Assembly (NCBI GenBank): GCA_947036575.1
Contig: CAMQSH010000071.1
Coordinates: 1-9,201 of the forward strand
From: an uncultured Brevinema sp.
GTDB lineage: Bacteria; Spirochaetota; Brevinematia; Brevinematales; Brevinemataceae
Direction of reading: 5' to 3'
Length of the DNA stretch: 9,201 bases
The notes under the pieces are model-generated. The model was not told the DNA's origin. It made no database searches and saw only the letters and a program-made list of their open reading frames with translations. The position numbers and the translations under genes were made by a program. Shown here piece by piece: positions 6,918-9,201 of this stretch (its first letter is position 1; the number at the start of each line of letters is the position of its first letter).

Positions 6918-8900
6918 TTAGATATTTCTAGCTAATTCATAGGCATCCCAAATAGCATACATAATATTATGTACTTTATTTGAATCCCCAACATTGTGCA
7001 CAGGGATATCACCAGTTGATAATTCTTCAAATAATTTATTATATTCATTATAACCAATGGAGGTAATTAAGGTATCACAAGGAAGATCTATAGTTTTATC
7101 ACCTTTTTTGATTGTTACTGTTTTACCACTTGTATTTTGAATAGTAGCTTGAGTATGAATTCCAATTTTATGGAAGGCAATCAAATCTTCAAGCATGAAT
7201 TGGTTCATATGAGGAAGAGCTCCATGTCCTCCTAAAATATGAGGAGTTATCTCTAGGATATTTACCTTTTTACCAAGTTGAGTCAACCATAAAGCAGTTT
7301 CACAACCAACAAGACCAGCACCAACTAGTACTACATTCTCTCCAACTTCAGCCCTTTTCATGAGAATATCTTCTGCAGGTATAGGTTTTATATCGCCATT
7401 AAAAGTAAGAGTTTTGGCAGTTGAACCAGTTGCTACTACGATAATATCAGCACCAAATTTTGAAGCAACTTCTGAAGTCATATCTGTATTGAGTTTGACT
7501 TCAACGCCTAGAAGTTTTAATTGACGTGCATAATATTCTATCAAGGCATGATCATAATGTTTGAAAGGAGGAACACCTCCTGGTATTAAGTTACCACCGA
7601 GAGCATCTGTTTTTTCACAAAGTGTTACTTTGTGACCAGAAATAGCACATGATCTTGCTGTTTCTAAGCCTGCTGGACCACCACCAACTACCAACACATG
7701 TTTTTTTATTAAAGCTGGTTTTATTCCATAAATTTCTTCTCTACCACAAGCAGGGTTAACAGCACATGATACAGGTCCATTTGCAATTCTACCCATGCAA
7801 CCATCATGACAACCGAGACAAGGACGTATTTCATCTTCTCTATTATATCTTATTTTTGTAACATATTCAGCATCAGCAAGTAAAGGTCTACCATAACTTA
7901 CGATATCACAACAAGTTCCAATGACTTCATTAGCCATTTTGGCATCGTCCATTCTTCCTGCTAATATAATAGGAACGTCTACATGTTTTTTTAATATTTC
8001 ACCAAAACTATTATAAACACCATTTTCAAAATACATAGGAGGGTGATTCCAATACCATGAATCATAAGTACCAGCATCAACATTAAGAGCATCATAACCA
8101 GCATTAACTAGGATTTTAGCAGCTTCTATTCCTTCTTCTATATCTCTACCTGCTTCGGCATAATCTTCACCTGGTAGTCCACCTTGTCTTAAAGCTTTCA
8201 TACAGCTTTTTAAACTATAGCGTAAACTTACAGGAAAATCCTCACCACAAGCTTTTTTGATACCTTTAACAATATCAGTCGCAATTCTTAATCTATTTTC
8301 TAAAGAACCACCATATTCGTCAGTTCTTTTGTTATAAATACTAATTGCAAATTGATCAAGCAAATAACCTTCATGAACAGCATGAATTTCAACACCATCA
8401 AAACCTGATTTTTTAGCAACTACTGCAGACATTACAAATTTTTGAATCATGTTTTGAATTTCTGTAACAGTCATTTCTCTATGTATTAATTTAGGATCAA
8501 ATCTATTGCCTTGTTCAGAGGGAGCGAGATTAGTTTTAATAAATCCTGGTAAGGCACTACGCCCTAAACCACCTGTAAGTTGTAAAAAAATCTTACAACC
8601 ATAAGCATGAATTCTATCATTCATACTATAAGTACTATGGACAAATGCTAAAGGATTAGTAGTAGGACAAGGGATAGCAATATTTGGGAATCCTTCAATA
8701 TTCGTATCAACACTACAAACTCCAGTTATAATGAGACCAACATCATATTTTGCACGCTCTACATAATAATCTTGTAAACGCTGTGTAAAACCACCATTCG
8801 TATCGGAATATCCAACGGGCCCCATAGGAGCCATAGAAGTTCTATTTTTTAATTTCAATTTTCCTATATTTGTAGCTTCAAAAATTTTTGAATATTTCAT
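6918..8900 (-). CDS. NADH:flavin oxidoreductase, enoate/2,4-dienoyl-CoA reductase-like (FMN, [4Fe-4S], FAD)
   Basis: This 660-residue enzyme has the full layout of FadH, BaiCD/BaiH and clostridial 2-enoate reductases. An Old Yellow Enzyme TIM barrel that binds FMN covers about 1-350, with H-A-V-H-E-G-Y-L-L-D-Q-F at 173-184; Tyr179 aligns with the FadH catalytic Tyr. A [4Fe-4S] site follows with Cys361, 364, 368 and 379. A dinucleotide-binding half then has G-G-G-P-A-G at 406-411 and a second G-A-G-L-V-G at 527-532. Electrons would pass from NAD(P)H through FAD and the cluster to FMN and an activated C=C bond, in the cytoplasm. The substrate is not readable. The start ATG has GGGG seven bases upstream (8911-8908); a GAGG at 8905-8902 is too close. 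It is monocistronic and convergent with the operon. Confidence 0.94.
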   Translation of the reverse strand: MKYSKIFEATNIGKLKLKNRTSMAPMGPVGYSDTNGGFTQRLQDYYVERAKYDVGLIITGVCSVDTNIEGFPNIAIPCPTTNPLAFVHSTYSMNDRIHAYGCKIFLQLTGGLGRSALPGFIKTNLAPSEQGNRFDPKLIHREMTVTEIQNMIQKFVMSAVVAKKSGFDGVEIHAVHEGYLLDQFAISIYNKRTDEYGGSLENRLRIATDIVKGIKKACGEDFPVSLRYSLKSCMKALRQGGLPGEDYAEAGRDIEEGIEAAKILVNAGYDALNVDAGTYDSWYWNHPPMYFENGVYNSFGEILKKHVDVPIILAGRMDDAKMANEVIGTCCDIVSYGRPLLADAEYVTKIRYNREDEIRPCLGCHDGCMGRIANGPVSCAVNPACGREEIYGIKPALIKKHVLVVGGGPAGLETARSCAISGHKVTLCEKTDALGGNLIPGGVPPFKHYDHALIEYYARQLKLLGVEVKLNTDMTSEVASKFGADIIVVATGSTAKTLTFNGDIKPIPAEDILMKRAEVGENVVLVGAGLVGCETALWLTQLGKKVNILEITPHILGGHGALPHMNQFMLEDLIAFHKIGIHTQATIQNTSGKTVTIKKGDKTIDLPCDTLITSIGYNEYNKLFEELSTGDIPVHNVGDSNKVHNIMYAIWDAYELARNI

Positions 8901-8944
8901 ACCTCATCCCCATATATATTTTTATGAATACTGATAATATTTTA

Positions 8945-8963
8945 TATAGATTTCTTATCTATA
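8945..8963. promoter_or_regulatory. Inverted repeat in the reductase leader
   Basis: Perfect seven-base arms TATAGAT and ATCTATA flank TTCTT. It lies in the untranslated leader, between the predicted start near 8984 and the ATG at 8900. It could be an operator or a weak RNA hairpin; there is no T run after it on the minus strand, so it is not a terminator. Confidence 0.4.
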
Positions 8964-8971
8964 ACTATTAC

Positions 8972-8985
8972 TAGAATTCATTCTA
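8972..8985. promoter_or_regulatory. Inverted repeat at the reductase transcription start, possible operator
   Basis: Perfect six-base arms TAGAAT and ATTCTA are separated by TC and overlap the predicted start point just downstream of the -10. That is a common repressor site. No regulator gene is present in the window to pair it with. Confidence 0.4.
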
Positions 8986-8990
8986 CCAAA

Positions 8991-9018
8991 ATTATAACAT
9001 TCTCTAAAAAAAAGTCAA
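8991..9018 (-). promoter_or_regulatory. Promoter of the reductase gene, with extended -10
   Basis: On the minus strand, TTGACT (9018-9013), a 16-base spacer rich in T, and TGTTATAAT (8999-8991) form an extended -10 promoter. Transcription should begin near 8984, leaving a leader of about 84 bases. Confidence 0.8.
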
Positions 9019-9116
9019 ATACAACTTTTTTTATTTAGTGATATTTAACGATACAAAGTATAAGTAAATAATATTGATAAAGATACTGTGAAAAATATTA
9101 GAAAATTATTTAAACG

Positions 9117-9148
9117 AAAAAAGGAAGTTAATAAAAACTTCCTTTTTT
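9117..9148 (-). terminator. Intrinsic terminator after tRNA-Thr(TGT)
   Basis: A perfect 13-base stem (9117-9129 with 9136-9148) with a six-base loop has a GGAAGTT core and ends in T6 on the minus strand. It begins two bases beyond the tRNA 3' end, and its symmetric A/T flanks make it usable from both sides. Confidence 0.88.
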
Positions 9149-9150
9149 CT

Positions 9151-9201
9151 AGCCCCCTGTGGGAATTGAACCCACGACCCTCTGATTACAAATCAGATGC
9201 T
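9151..9201 (-). tRNA. tRNA-Thr (anticodon TGT), 3' part only
   Basis: The window edge cuts this gene in the D arm. What remains is the anticodon stem TCTGA/TCAGA with loop TTTGTAA (anticodon TGT, bases 9190-9188), a five-base variable loop, T stem GTGGG/CCCAC, and the 3' acceptor strand AGGGGGC with discriminator U. No CCA is encoded. It reads the ACA codon family and matches the tRNA at 1381 in 44 of the 51 bases present. Confidence 0.95.

Noticed and set aside
1..9201. CRISPR array, phage genes, transposase or toxin-antitoxin pair
   Set aside because: No spaced direct repeats, integrase, transposase or small paired genes were found on either strand.

Overview
This is a low-GC bacterial chromosome segment with short intergenic gaps, consensus sigma-70-type promoters and intrinsic terminators. 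The organism cannot be fixed from the window. Three features weakly favour a spirochaete such as a Brachyspira- or Brevinema-like lineage: the lipoprotein signal is very short with a loose lipobox (F-N-A-C), neither tRNA gene encodes its 3' CCA, and there is an exported ankyrin-repeat protein. A low-GC Bacillota or Fusobacteria member is not excluded, because the acetyltransferase, the GGT-family enzyme and the OYE-family reductase all resemble clostridial types.

Layout. Positions 1-1453 are all on the minus strand: the N-terminal part of an exported ankyrin-repeat protein (cut by the window edge), a GNAT acetyltransferase, and tRNA-Thr(CGT) with its own promoter. A non-coding stretch of about 340 bases follows, ending in a perfect TTGACA-N17-TATAAT promoter. 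This drives a plus-strand operon of four genes with gaps of only 10-15 bases (1862-6710): a family-5 (peptide/dipeptide type) solute-binding lipoprotein, a polytopic membrane protein that is probably a secondary transporter, a cytoplasmic gamma-glutamyltransferase-family Ntn hydrolase of the YwrD type, and a single half-size CHR (chromate-type) transporter. Two terminator hairpins separate the operon from a convergent minus-strand gene (6918-8900). That gene encodes a 660-residue FMN/[4Fe-4S]/FAD enoate-reductase-like enzyme and has its own extended -10 promoter and two inverted repeats in its leader. The window ends inside a second threonine tRNA, anticodon TGT, also on the minus strand.

How it may work together. 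The operon looks like a module that captures a small solute (binding protein), moves it or its products (two non-ABC membrane proteins) and hydrolyses a gamma-glutamyl or similar amide bond in the cytoplasm. A GGT-family enzyme beside CHR transporter genes is also the arrangement of the B. subtilis ywrA-ywrB-ywrC-ywrD cluster, which makes the pairing more than chance. The true substrate is not known. The block from 1454 to 9150 is bracketed by two similar, same-orientation tRNA-Thr genes, which could make it a replaceable segment.
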